Positions 51,315-60,395 of a DNA stretch of 64,000 nt are shown here, piece by piece. The stretch comes from JAAELZ01 sp965223465 (GTDB lineage: Bacteria > Pseudomonadota > Gammaproteobacteria > Arenicellales > Poriferihabitantaceae). Position 1 is the first letter of the stretch, and each line of letters starts with the position of its first letter. A program made the position numbers and the translations under genes. Below the pieces are notes generated by a model that worked only from the letters and a program-made list of their open reading frames with translations, searched no databases and had not been told where the DNA came from. The stretch lies in contig OZ245025.1 in assembly GCA_965223465.1 (NCBI GenBank), positions 248,001 to 312,000 on the forward strand, in the 5' to 3' direction.

Positions 51315-52760
51315 TTATTGATCCAGCAATTTTCGTAATAGTTCATTGGCCTGTTTTGGGTTGGCCTTGCCCTGGCTGGCTTTCATCACTTGTCCGACGA
51401 AAAACCCCAACACTTTTTGCTCACCAGCCTTGTATTGTTCCACTTGAGCAGGGTATTTGGCAAGTATCTCTTTCACCATATTTTCAATCTCCCCTGAATC
51501 AGTGATTTGCTTAAGACCCTTGGCCTCGATGATCTGATCAGCACTGCCGTTACCGGCCCACATTTCTGTCAACACTTCTTTGCCGATTTTGCCCGATATG
51601 GTGTTGTCATCGATTCTGTCCAGTAACAATGCCAGCGCTTCGGCACTTACGGGTGCCTGTGAAATAGTGATATCGGCCTTGTTGATCAAGCTGCCGAGTT
51701 CTCCATTAATCCAATTGTAGACCACACTGGGTTTGGCAGAAGTATGCTCCAGGCAGGCATCAAAATAATCCGCGGTTTGACGATCCGAAACGATGCTCGT
51801 TGCATCTTGCTCGGCCAAATCTAATTCACTGATGTAACGCGCTCGCCGCACTTCGGGCAGTTCTGGCAAGGCAGTGCGAATGGCCTCAATCACATCGTTG
51901 TCAACGACCAGTGGCGGTAGATCAGGATCGGGGAAATAACGATAGTCATGTGCTTCCTCTTTGGAGCGCATCGAGCGCGTCTCATCTCGGTCCGGGTCAT
52001 ACAAGCGCGTTTCCTGTACCACTTGGCCACCGGCTTCAATTAAATCTATCTGACGCTCAATTTCAAACTCAATAGCGCGTTCCACAAAGCGAAAGGAGTT
52101 GATGTTTTTTATCTCTGCGCGGGTGCCAAATTCTTTTTGTCCAATCGGGCGTACCGAAATATTGGCATCGCAGCGAAACGAGCCTTCCTGCATGTTGCCA
52201 TCAGAAATTTCGATATAGCGCACCAGCGCGTGTAACTTTCTAAGATACGCCACCGCTTCTGTGGCAGAACGCATATCGGGTTCCGAGACAATCTCCAGCA
52301 GCGGTGTTCCGGTGCGGTTTAAATCGATGCCGGTGTGGTTGGCAAATGCATCATGAATAGATTTACCCGCGTCTTCTTCCAGGTGTGCACGGGTTATCCC
52401 GATGGTTTTAACGCCATTTTCGGTATCAATATCTAAATGGCCCTCGCCCACAATCGGTACCTGGAACTGGCTAATCTGGTAGGCTTTGGGCAAGTCGGGA
52501 TAAAAATAATTTTTACGCTCAAATGTCGAGCGGGCGTTGATTTTGGCATCAATTGCCAGACCGAATCTTATCGCCAGTTCGGCCGCGCGTTTATTCATGA
52601 CCGGCAATACTCCGGGCAGGGCAATGTCGACCGGGCTGGTTTGCCGATTGGGTTCCGCGCCGTAAGCGGTTGATGCGCTGGAGAAAATCTTACTTTTAGT
52701 GCTAAGCTGAGTATGCACCTCCAGACCGATGACAGCTTCCCAGCGGGTCGATGCATTCAT
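51315..52760 (-). CDS. gatB: Asp-tRNA(Asn)/Glu-tRNA(Gln) amidotransferase subunit B
   Basis: 481 residues. GatB binds mischarged tRNA and phosphorylates the Glu or Asp side chain before amidation. Signatures: WEAVIGLEVHTQLSTKSKIFS, FERKNYFYPDLPKAYQISQF, GITRAHLEEDAGKSIH, GTPLLEIVSEPDMRS, RCDANISVRP and EIKNINSFRFVERAI; the C-terminal YqeY-like tail is present. A perfect nine-base hairpin (51306-51326) spans its stop codon. It overlaps the gatA stop by four bases (ATGA). Confidence 0.97.
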   Translation of the reverse strand: MNASTRWEAVIGLEVHTQLSTKSKIFSSASTAYGAEPNRQTSPVDIALPGVLPVMNKRAAELAIRFGLAIDAKINARSTFERKNYFYPDLPKAYQISQFQVPIVGEGHLDIDTENGVKTIGITRAHLEEDAGKSIHDAFANHTGIDLNRTGTPLLEIVSEPDMRSATEAVAYLRKLHALVRYIEISDGNMQEGSFRCDANISVRPIGQKEFGTRAEIKNINSFRFVERAIEFEIERQIDLIEAGGQVVQETRLYDPDRDETRSMRSKEEAHDYRYFPDPDLPPLVVDNDVIEAIRTALPELPEVRRARYISELDLAEQDATSIVSDRQTADYFDACLEHTSAKPSVVYNWINGELGSLINKADITISQAPVSAEALALLLDRIDDNTISGKIGKEVLTEMWAGNGSADQIIEAKGLKQITDSGEIENMVKEILAKYPAQVEQYKAGEQKVLGFFVGQVMKASQGKANPKQANELLRKLLDQ

Positions 52761-54211
52761 TGGACACCTCCTGGGCGTTTGGTGTGCCAGTCGGTAACTT
52801 GCTGAAATTGGTGTGCCACATTCAGGATTTTCGCTTCCTGCATATAGTTTCCGAACACTTGCATGCCAATCGGCAGGCCCTGCTGATCAAAACCCACAGG
52901 AATGGAGAGTCCAGGTAGCCCTGCTAGGTTTAAAGTGACGGTAAAAATATCTTCCAAATACATGTGTACCGGGTCGTCATTCACCTCACCCAGTTTAGGC
53001 GCGGTATGCGGCGTTGTGGGTCCGAGAATTACATCAACCTGCTTAAAGGCGGTCGCAAAATCATTCGCGATGAGCCGACGAAGTTTTTGTGCCTTGATAT
53101 AGTAAGCATCGTAATAGCCTGAAGAAAGGGCATAAGTGCCGACCATGATGCGTCGCTTAACTTCATCGCCAAAGCCTTCGCTACGGGTGTTGATATACAT
53201 CGACTCAAGGTCATCATATTGCTCTGCACGATAGCCGTAACGCACGCCATCAAAACGTGCCAGATTAGATGATGCTTCGGCCGGAGCCAGCACGTAATAA
53301 CAAGGTATTCCGAGTGCACTATTGGGTAGATCAACGTCAATCAGCGTAGCCCCTAACTTTTCAAGGTCCTGAGCTGCTGCCTGCACAGTCGTGCCTATAT
53401 GCGCGTCAAGGTCCTGGTTGAAATACTGTTTCGGTAAGCCAACACGCAGCCCCTTAATACTTGATCCGAGTTGAGATTGGAAATCGATCTCCTGGCGTTC
53501 AATCGAAGTCGAATCTTTGGGGTCAAAACCACAGATGGCTTCGAGCATCATGGCAGCGTCTTGCGCGTTACAGCCAATAATACCGGCCTGGTCAAACGAA
53601 GAGGCGAAGGCCACCATGCCCCAGCGCGATACCCGACCATATGTCGGCTTAATACCAGTTAGGCCGCATAAAGCAGCGGGTTGACGCACCGAGCCCCCGG
53701 TATCGGTACCGGTGGCAATCGGCACAATGCCTGCAGCGACCGCAGCGGCTGCGCCGCCTGAGCTACCCCCCGGTACATGCTGCTGATTCCACGGGTTTAG
53801 CGCCGGGCCGTAAAAGGAAGATTCGTTGGTCGAGCCCATGGCAAACTCGTCCATATTGGTTTTTCCGATACTGACCATATGGCGGGCGTTGGTTTTCTCG
53901 ACGACGGTTGCATTGTACGGAGAGATAAAATTCGAGAGCATTTTGGATCCGCAAGACGTCAAAATGCCTTTACTACAAAAAATATCCTTATGCGCAGTGA
54001 CGATACCGCAAAGTGGATCGGTATTACCCGCTGCCAGCGCCTCATCAGCCTTACTTGCACTGTCAAGCGCCAGTTCTTCATTGAGGCTGATAAAGGCGTT
54101 AAGCTCCTTAAGCTCCGCTGCTTTATCTAACGCCATTTGAGTTAGCTCGACGCTGGAAATCTGGCCATCACGCAGCGCCTGGGCTATAGCTGTTAGCGAT
54201 TGATCTAACAT
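52757..54211 (-). CDS. gatA: Asp-tRNA(Asn)/Glu-tRNA(Gln) amidotransferase subunit A
   Basis: 484 residues, amidase-signature family. GatA releases ammonia from glutamine for GatB. The Lys-cisSer-Ser triad is seen in TAHKDIFCSKG (Lys), GGSSGGAAAAVAAG and ATGTDTGGSVRQPAALCG (nucleophile Ser in GGS). The start at 54211 fits the family. It is 43 bases after gatC and overlaps gatB. Confidence 0.97.
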   Translation of the reverse strand: MLDQSLTAIAQALRDGQISSVELTQMALDKAAELKELNAFISLNEELALDSASKADEALAAGNTDPLCGIVTAHKDIFCSKGILTSCGSKMLSNFISPYNATVVEKTNARHMVSIGKTNMDEFAMGSTNESSFYGPALNPWNQQHVPGGSSGGAAAAVAAGIVPIATGTDTGGSVRQPAALCGLTGIKPTYGRVSRWGMVAFASSFDQAGIIGCNAQDAAMMLEAICGFDPKDSTSIERQEIDFQSQLGSSIKGLRVGLPKQYFNQDLDAHIGTTVQAAAQDLEKLGATLIDVDLPNSALGIPCYYVLAPAEASSNLARFDGVRYGYRAEQYDDLESMYINTRSEGFGDEVKRRIMVGTYALSSGYYDAYYIKAQKLRRLIANDFATAFKQVDVILGPTTPHTAPKLGEVNDDPVHMYLEDIFTVTLNLAGLPGLSIPVGFDQQGLPIGMQVFGNYMQEAKILNVAHQFQQVTDWHTKRPGGVQ

Positions 54212-54254
54212 TGAATCTTATTTAGGTTAATAAATAGAATGCGTGAAACAGTGA

Positions 54255-54542
54255 TTATTCAATCACCTTGGGCACCAAATACAGGCCATCACGGTTATCC
54301 GGCGTCAGTTGCATAAATGCATCGCGCATACCACCTTGGGTAACTTCATCTTCACGTAAACGCAGACTGGGGTCCTGCGGATGCGATAAGGGTTCAACCC
54401 CTGCAGTGTCAGCAGCTTGGAGTTGGTCTACCAGTTCCATAATGTTATCCAATTGGCTGGAAATCTGATCGATTGAATGTTCATCTACTTCTAATTTTGC
54501 CAATTTGGCAATTTTTTGAATTTGCTCTGGAAGTATGGCCAA
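54255..54542 (-). CDS. gatC: Asp-tRNA(Asn)/Glu-tRNA(Gln) amidotransferase subunit C
   Basis: 95 residues. The small subunit holds GatA and GatB together. Family pattern: IQKIAKLAKLEVDEHSIDQISSQLDNIMELVDQLQAADTAGVEPLSHP and LREDEVTQGGMRDAFMQLTPDNRDGLYLVPKVIE. The start is TTG at 54542 with GAGGA about nine bases upstream, which supports it. It is divergent from mreB. Confidence 0.95.
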   Translation of the reverse strand: MAILPEQIQKIAKLAKLEVDEHSIDQISSQLDNIMELVDQLQAADTAGVEPLSHPQDPSLRLREDEVTQGGMRDAFMQLTPDNRDGLYLVPKVIE

Positions 54543-54793
54543 TTTCGTGTTCCTCGGTGAATAGAATCTGAAAAATTTCCACTGATTTTTGTGGCGGCGA
54601 AGTATAGCGTAATCTAGCTTAACTTAGTTACCCTCCTTGTGATAAATTAGGCCCCCGAAAATGCATTGGTTTTTATGTGGCTTCGGATTACGCTGTTCTA
54701 AGTGATGACAGTATTCTGAATTTAATTTACGTTTCCTGCCAAGGAAAGCGCAATGTGTGGATTTAATTAATATTTTTTGCAGGATACTGCTAC
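54543..54793. other. Divergent gatC/mreB intergenic region with mreB leader hairpins
   Basis: 251 bases without a gene. On the plus strand, TTTCC (54732-54736) pairs with GGAAA (54743-54747), and GCAG (54779-54782) pairs with CTGC (54787-54790). The second hairpin contains the mreB ribosome binding site (AGGA at 54781-54784) just before the ATG at 54794. Possible -10s for mreB are weak (TAAATT near 54644); none stands out. Confidence 0.35.
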
Positions 54794-55831
54794 ATGTTTA
54801 AAAGGTTAGTCGGTTATTTTTCTAATGACCTAGCGATAGATCTCGGTACCGCCAATACGCTCATCTACGTGAGGGGGAAGGGCATTATTCTAAATGAGCC
54901 TTCTGTGGTAGCCATTCAAAATGACGGCCGAGGCCAGAAGAAGGTACTGGCGGTCGGTTCTGAAGCAAAATCCATGCTGGGTAGAACGCCAGGCTCCATT
55001 CAGGCAATCCGGCCCCTAAAAGATGGTGTTATCGCGGACTTTAATATCACCGAGGTCATGCTCAAGGATTTCATCAAAAAAGCCCAGGAAAACCGTTTTT
55101 TCTCCAGTCCCAGAATTATTATTTGTGTGCCGTGTACCTCAACACAAGTTGAGCGACGTGCGATTCGTGAATCAGCATTGAGCGCGGGGGCACGTCAAGC
55201 CTATTTAATCGAAGAGCCGATGGCAGTTGCGATTGGTGCCAATTTACCCGTGGGTGAGCCGACCGGCTCCATGGTGGTGGATATCGGTGGGGGCACTACC
55301 GAAGTGGGGGTGTTATCGCTTGGTGGTATGGTGTATGCCAACTCTTTGCGAGTGGCTGGTGATAGTTTTGATGAGAGTATTATTAATTATGTGCGGCGCC
55401 GACACGGTGTGCTCATCGGTGAAGCGACCGCCGAAAGAATTAAGCAGGAAATTGGTACCGCCTGGTCTGAGTCGGAGTTTATGGAAACCGAGGTCAAAGG
55501 GCGCGACGTAACCGAAGGCATGTCCCGCAGTATTGTGATCACCAGCACCGAAATTTACGAAGCAATTTCCGATTCACTTGAACAAATCGTCCAGGCTATT
55601 CGCCAGGCCTTGGAAAAAACACCACCGGAACTGAGTGCGGATATTGGTGAGAAGGGTATGGTCATTGCGGGCGGGGGCGCGTTGCTACGGGACATGGATC
55701 AACGCTTAATGCAAGATACTGGCTTACCCGTGGTGATTGCGGATGATCCGCTGTCTTGTGTGGCGCGAGGCTGCGGTCGAGCACTGGAGGAAATGGACAC
55801 GATTGGTAATGTATTTGCCTACGATTCTTAA
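54794..55831 (+). CDS. mreB: Rod-shape actin homologue MreB
   Basis: 345 residues. MreB polymerises along the membrane and directs lateral wall synthesis. Actin-family nucleotide motifs: LAIDLGTANTLIYVRGKGI, PRIIICVPCTSTQVERRAIRESALSAGARQAYLIEEPMAVAIGA, MVVDIGGGTTEVGVLSLGG, and MVIAGGGALLRDMD. The short N-terminal MFKRLVGYFSND is the membrane-binding helix. First gene of a wall operon. Confidence 0.97.
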   Translation: MFKRLVGYFSNDLAIDLGTANTLIYVRGKGIILNEPSVVAIQNDGRGQKKVLAVGSEAKSMLGRTPGSIQAIRPLKDGVIADFNITEVMLKDFIKKAQENRFFSSPRIIICVPCTSTQVERRAIRESALSAGARQAYLIEEPMAVAIGANLPVGEPTGSMVVDIGGGTTEVGVLSLGGMVYANSLRVAGDSFDESIINYVRRRHGVLIGEATAERIKQEIGTAWSESEFMETEVKGRDVTEGMSRSIVITSTEIYEAISDSLEQIVQAIRQALEKTPPELSADIGEKGMVIAGGGALLRDMDQRLMQDTGLPVVIADDPLSCVARGCGRALEEMDTIGNVFAYDS

Positions 55832-55908
55832 GCCGAGATTAATCTTCATACTGGCAAGGTTAGGTAAATACTGTGATTTCGAAATAGCGAAAATTTGCTT
55901 AAACTAGA

Positions 55909-56862
55909 TTGCCTAGCAGACCTCTTACTCTACTCTATCGTTTTGTCTTTATCGCGATTATAACGATCGCCTTGATGATTCTGGATCATCGCACCCGCTA
56001 TTTTGATTGGACGCGCAGTAAACTCTCCTTTATCAACATGCCGTTTAATACCATGCTGACCATGCCGGTACGGCTACGGACGTTTTATGAGGATTACTGG
56101 CCGAACAACAAGCTCCATCAGCAGTTGGAACGTTTGCAAAATGAAAATCAGCGCCTAGCGGCCAAAGTACAAAAATATGACGCGCTGAATATTGAAAAAA
56201 ACCGACTACTCGTGTTACTGGCTGCGAGTCAAACCAAAAAAGATGCAGAAGTCAAAATTGGTCGTATTATTCGTACCAATATACAAGGACCTTATGATCA
56301 GCGCATCATGATTGACCGGGGGCAGCGTGATGGCGTGGTGCATTCACAGGCGGTAATTGATGCCAATGGGGTGATCGGTCAGGTTAGCATGGTCGCACAC
56401 GATCACAGTGTGGTGACGGTTATCACTGACGCGAGCCATGCGGTGCCAGTGGAGGTATTGCGAAACGGATTAAATGGGATCGCCAGAGGAACCGGTGGAG
56501 GCCAAATATTGACGGTACCGTTTATGTCATTTCAGGCGGATATTGAAGTGGGTGATGTGTTGGTAACGTCGGGTCTGGGAGAAGTTTTTCCATCGGGGCA
56601 CCCAGTGGCTGAGATAATTGACATTCAAGGCGTAGCAGGTGAGCCATTTTTAACCGTTAAAGCCAGGCCTTTTGCCGAGCTCAACAAAGTGAAAAATGTC
56701 CTGCTTTTGGAGCGCGCCGTGTCAACTCCAATCACCTTAGATCAGGGTGAGCCGGAGGAAACAGCGTTAAGCTCGCCCGACATTCAAGCCAAGCATCAAC
56801 CTGATACCGTACTAACGGGTGAATCCATACCCGCCCACCCCGACCCACAAGCCGAGCAGTAA
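55909..56862 (+). CDS. mreC: Rod-shape protein MreC
   Basis: 317 residues. One N-terminal membrane helix (YRFVFIAIITIALMILDHRTR), a coiled coil (HQQLERLQNENQRLAAKVQKYDALNIEKNRLLVLL), then the periplasmic beta domain with IRTNIQGPYDQRIMIDRGQRDGV and GDVLVTSGLGEVFPSGHPVAEI. It links MreB to the penicillin-binding proteins. The start is TTG at 55909: an in-frame stop lies two codons upstream, and no ATG precedes the conserved helix. Its stop overlaps mreD as TAATG. Confidence 0.95.
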   Translation: MPSRPLTLLYRFVFIAIITIALMILDHRTRYFDWTRSKLSFINMPFNTMLTMPVRLRTFYEDYWPNNKLHQQLERLQNENQRLAAKVQKYDALNIEKNRLLVLLAASQTKKDAEVKIGRIIRTNIQGPYDQRIMIDRGQRDGVVHSQAVIDANGVIGQVSMVAHDHSVVTVITDASHAVPVEVLRNGLNGIARGTGGGQILTVPFMSFQADIEVGDVLVTSGLGEVFPSGHPVAEIIDIQGVAGEPFLTVKARPFAELNKVKNVLLLERAVSTPITLDQGEPEETALSSPDIQAKHQPDTVLTGESIPAHPDPQAEQ

Positions 56863-57359
56863 TGACCGCTTCAACCGTCAAATATTTACGTATTCCGCAC
56901 TGGGGTTATATTTTTGCGACGATTGTTATTGCAGGTCTACTACGCGTGATACCGTTGCCAGAAGCGTTTCAATATCTGTGGCCGGACTGGTTCAATCTGG
57001 TGGTTTTTTACTGGGTGCTGGTCTTACCGCTACACCTGGGAGTAACCTTTGGTTGGCTGGTTGGCCTGCTTGAAGATATCATTAGTTTTTCACTTTTGGG
57101 CCAACATGCGCTGGGGAAAGCGTTGACGGGGATGGTGGCAGGAATGTTAGGGACTAAATTCGCTTTATTTAATTTTGCACAAAAAATATTGTTAATTTTG
57201 ATTTTGCAATCAATCAATATTGGCATTGTGGCGATGATCAATTTACTGGTTTTAGAGATACCCATTCGTTTGAATTTGTGGGGCTCGGCAATTACGACCG
57301 CGTTAGCCTGGCCAATCTTATCTTTTCTGTTACATCAGTTTGATCCGAATACCAAATAA
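56862..57359 (+). CDS. mreD: Rod-shape protein MreD
   Basis: 165 residues, almost wholly membrane, with about five to six helices. Family features: PEAFQYLWPDWFNLVVFYWVLVLPLHLGVTFGWLVGLLEDIISFSLLGQHALGKALTGMV, matching proteobacterial MreD. It partners MreC in the elongasome. It shares one base with both neighbours (TAATG overlaps with mreC and mrdA). Confidence 0.94.
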   Translation: MTASTVKYLRIPHWGYIFATIVIAGLLRVIPLPEAFQYLWPDWFNLVVFYWVLVLPLHLGVTFGWLVGLLEDIISFSLLGQHALGKALTGMVAGMLGTKFALFNFAQKILLILILQSINIGIVAMINLLVLEIPIRLNLWGSAITTALAWPILSFLLHQFDPNTK

Positions 57360-59275
57360 TGGCAAGTATTGGCTCAAAACCTGCAATTAGAGATCATTTG
57401 CGTGAAGCGGCCATCGTGCAATCTCGTTTGGTAATGATTTCATTTTTAGTTATCGTGCTCGCAGGAATATTGGTCGCGAGATTGTATTACCTGCAAATCA
57501 ACCAATATGACAAGTTTTTGGAACTCGCTGATAAAAATCGGGTAGATACGCATCCTATCGCACCGGTGCGAGGACTGGTGTTTGATCGCAATGGGTTACC
57601 GCTAGCGGCCAATGCGCGCGCATATAATCTCGAAATATTACCCAAGCAAGTCAAGGAAATGGACGAACTGATTGCGGCAATTGGGCGTTTGATTGAATTA
57701 AGTGAAGAAGATATTGAGCATTTTAAAAAACAGGTAAGGCACCGCCCCAGCTTTGAACGACAGGTGCTGCGCGCTAATCTGACCGAAACCGAAGCCGCGC
57801 GTTACTCTGCCCATCAACATGAATTACCGGGTAGCTATTTAGTTGCTGCCTTGCAAAGATATTATCCAGAAGGCGAACTGATGGGACATGTGCTTGGGTA
57901 TGTCGGGCGCATAAATGATCAAGATATTCAGCAAATTGATAAAAAGGCCTATGGTGGTACCCACTATATTGGCAAGTTGGGTATTGAGGCTAATTATGAG
58001 TCGATATTGCTTGGGGAGGTGGGTTCTGAAGATATTGAAACCAATGCTCATGGACAACAAGTGCGTGCCTTGACCAAAACCCTACCTACCACTGGTAAAA
58101 CCCTATATCTGAGCCTGGATACAGATTTGCAGCGTAAAGCAATGTCTTTACTGGCACCTTATGAGGGTGCGGCAGTCGCGTTGGACCCAAAGAGTGGTGA
58201 AATCTTGGCATTCGTAAGCGTGCCTGGTTATGACACCAATCCTTTTGTAAATGGTATCAGCCGTCAAGACTACGCACAATTGCGCGAATCAGAAAGGCGG
58301 CCTTTACTTAACCGAGCTCTAAACGGTCGGTATGCACCCGGTTCAACCATTAAGGGTTTTATGGGGCTGGTTGCGATGAAAAACGGTATTTCACCCAACG
58401 AAACTATTTTTGGCCGGGGTTGGTATTCTTTGCCAAACTCCAAGCATCGTTATCGTTGTTGGAAAAAAGTTGGGCACGGTAGTGTTGATTTGCATGACGC
58501 CATTACCCAGTCATGTGATGTTTATTTTTATCGAAATGCTAAACGACTCGGCATTGACCGGTTACATGAGGACATGACAGCGCTTGGTTTTGGCAAGAAA
58601 ACAAATATTGATATTCCCAATGAACCAACCGGGCTAATGCCCTCCAGAGATTGGAAAAAGCAGGTGCGTAATCAACCCTGGTATCCAGGGGAAACCGTGA
58701 TTACTGGTATTGGTCAGGGCTATATGCTGACGACTCCGATACAGCTCGCAAGTGCCACAGCCTTATTAGCCAACAAGGGCCAACCCATCGTGCCGCATTT
58801 TTTAACCGCGATCCAAGACCCCGATAATGGCAATCTGGAACAAGTGAAATATGAGACACCTGCGCGGATAGAAGGGATTAGTCAAGCGGCCTACGACGAA
58901 GTGATCAGAGCAATGCGTGATGTGGTGCACGGTCCGCGTGGAACGGCCCGTCGTATTGGGGTTGGTCTGGAGTATGAAATCGCAGGAAAAACGGGCACTG
59001 CGCAGGTAAAAAGTATTCCACAGGGGGCTAAATATGATGTCGATAACACGCCTAAAATCTATCGAGATCATTCCTTATTTGTCGCTTTTGCACCAGTGGA
59101 GGATCCAAAAATTGCACTTGCTGTCGTAGTCGAACATGGGGGCAGTGGTAGTAAAGTCGCTGCACCCATTGCCAAGGAAATTATTGATTATTATTTGATC
59201 GAACGACTAGGTTTGTACACAAGGGAGGTAGACGCTGAGCAGGAACTGGCAAGTTTAGAAGGAGTAAATGGCTGA
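57359..59275 (+). CDS. mrdA: Penicillin-binding protein 2 (elongation transpeptidase)
   Basis: 638 residues, class B PBP. One N-terminal membrane helix (LVMISFLVIVLAGILVARLYYLQ), the pedestal domain (VRGLVFDRNGLPLAAN), and a transpeptidase domain with SxxK in APGSTIK near residue 328, SxN-type in TQSCDVYFYR, and KTG in AGKTGTAQVK. It crosslinks new wall during lateral growth together with RodA. Confidence 0.97.
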   Translation: MASIGSKPAIRDHLREAAIVQSRLVMISFLVIVLAGILVARLYYLQINQYDKFLELADKNRVDTHPIAPVRGLVFDRNGLPLAANARAYNLEILPKQVKEMDELIAAIGRLIELSEEDIEHFKKQVRHRPSFERQVLRANLTETEAARYSAHQHELPGSYLVAALQRYYPEGELMGHVLGYVGRINDQDIQQIDKKAYGGTHYIGKLGIEANYESILLGEVGSEDIETNAHGQQVRALTKTLPTTGKTLYLSLDTDLQRKAMSLLAPYEGAAVALDPKSGEILAFVSVPGYDTNPFVNGISRQDYAQLRESERRPLLNRALNGRYAPGSTIKGFMGLVAMKNGISPNETIFGRGWYSLPNSKHRYRCWKKVGHGSVDLHDAITQSCDVYFYRNAKRLGIDRLHEDMTALGFGKKTNIDIPNEPTGLMPSRDWKKQVRNQPWYPGETVITGIGQGYMLTTPIQLASATALLANKGQPIVPHFLTAIQDPDNGNLEQVKYETPARIEGISQAAYDEVIRAMRDVVHGPRGTARRIGVGLEYEIAGKTGTAQVKSIPQGAKYDVDNTPKIYRDHSLFVAFAPVEDPKIALAVVVEHGGSGSKVAAPIAKEIIDYYLIERLGLYTREVDAEQELASLEGVNG

Positions 59276-59282
59276 TTAAAGT

Positions 59283-60377
59283 ATGCTTCCATTTCTACCC
59301 TACCGCTTTCGTTTCGATATGCCTTTGTTCGTCGGTTTAGTCGTATTGTGCGCGACTAGCATATTGATTTTGTATAGTGCTGGTGGCGCCAACAGCGATC
59401 AAATTTTCCGCCAACTGATACGCATTGGTTTATCACTTGTTCTGATGTTGGTTGTCGCGCAGGTCACTCCATCGACCTTAATGCGTTATTCTCCGGTGAT
59501 TTACGGCATTGGTCTTGCGATGCTGGTAACCGTATTGGCCGTTGGATTTATCGGCAAAGGTGCACAGCGTTGGCTTGATGTGGGCCTATTTCGTTTTCAG
59601 CCCTCTGAAATCATGAAACTAGCAGTGCCAATGATGGTCGCGTGGGTAGCTACCCGACGTTTCTTACCATTGTCATTTTGGCATATCAGCTTGTGTTTTG
59701 TGGTGATCATTGTACCTGCAGCACTTATTGGCGTGCAGCCCGATTTGGGGACGGCACTATTAGTCACCTTTGCGGGGTTAGTGGTTATTTTCTTGGCTGG
59801 GATTGCTTGGAAATTTGTCGCTTATATCTTCGGTTTGTTGGCGATCAGTGCGCCGTTGGTCTGGCAATTTGTGTTTCATGATTACCAAAGAACGCGCGTC
59901 CTGACTTTGTTTGATCCGTGGAAGGATCCTCTCGGTGCCGGCTATCATACGATCCAGTCTATGATCGCCATTGGTTCTGGGGGCAAAATGGGCAAGGGCT
60001 GGTTGCATGGGACGCAAGCACAATTAGAATTTATTCCCGAGCGTAGCACGGATTTTATATTCTCAGTATTTGGTGAAGAGTTTGGCTTGGTTGGCTTTTT
60101 GTTTCTACTCAGTATTTATCTCTTTCTGGTGCTTAGGGGCACCATGATTGCCTTTTATGCGCAGGAGACTTATGACCGGTTGTTGGCCGGGAGCGTAATT
60201 CTTACCTTTATGTTTTACGTGTTTGTTAACATTGGTATGGTCTCTGGTATATTACCCGTGGTGGGTGTGCCTTTGCCCTTGGTCAGCTACGGAGGCACAT
60301 CAATGATAACCCTGATGGCTGGGTTTGGTATCTTAATGAGCGTCCAATGCGAGGGGCGCAAACTATCACGTAGCTAA
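59283..60377 (+). CDS. rodA: Rod-shape peptidoglycan glycosyltransferase RodA
   Basis: 364 residues, about ten membrane helices, SEDS family. RodA polymerises glycan strands from lipid II. Signatures: GKGAQRWLDVGLFRFQPSEIMKLAVPMMVAW, QPDLGTALLVTF, YQRTRVLTLFDPWKDPLGAGYHTIQSMIAIGSGG, FIPERSTDFIFSVFGEEFGLVG, and GVPLPLVSYGGTS. The RTRVLTLFDP region and the essential Asp in QPDLG match the family. It lies seven bases after mrdA. Confidence 0.97.
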   Translation: MLPFLPYRFRFDMPLFVGLVVLCATSILILYSAGGANSDQIFRQLIRIGLSLVLMLVVAQVTPSTLMRYSPVIYGIGLAMLVTVLAVGFIGKGAQRWLDVGLFRFQPSEIMKLAVPMMVAWVATRRFLPLSFWHISLCFVVIIVPAALIGVQPDLGTALLVTFAGLVVIFLAGIAWKFVAYIFGLLAISAPLVWQFVFHDYQRTRVLTLFDPWKDPLGAGYHTIQSMIAIGSGGKMGKGWLHGTQAQLEFIPERSTDFIFSVFGEEFGLVGFLFLLSIYLFLVLRGTMIAFYAQETYDRLLAGSVILTFMFYVFVNIGMVSGILPVVGVPLPLVSYGGTSMITLMAGFGILMSVQCEGRKLSRS

Positions 60378-60395
60378 TAAACTCGGTTGATTTCT

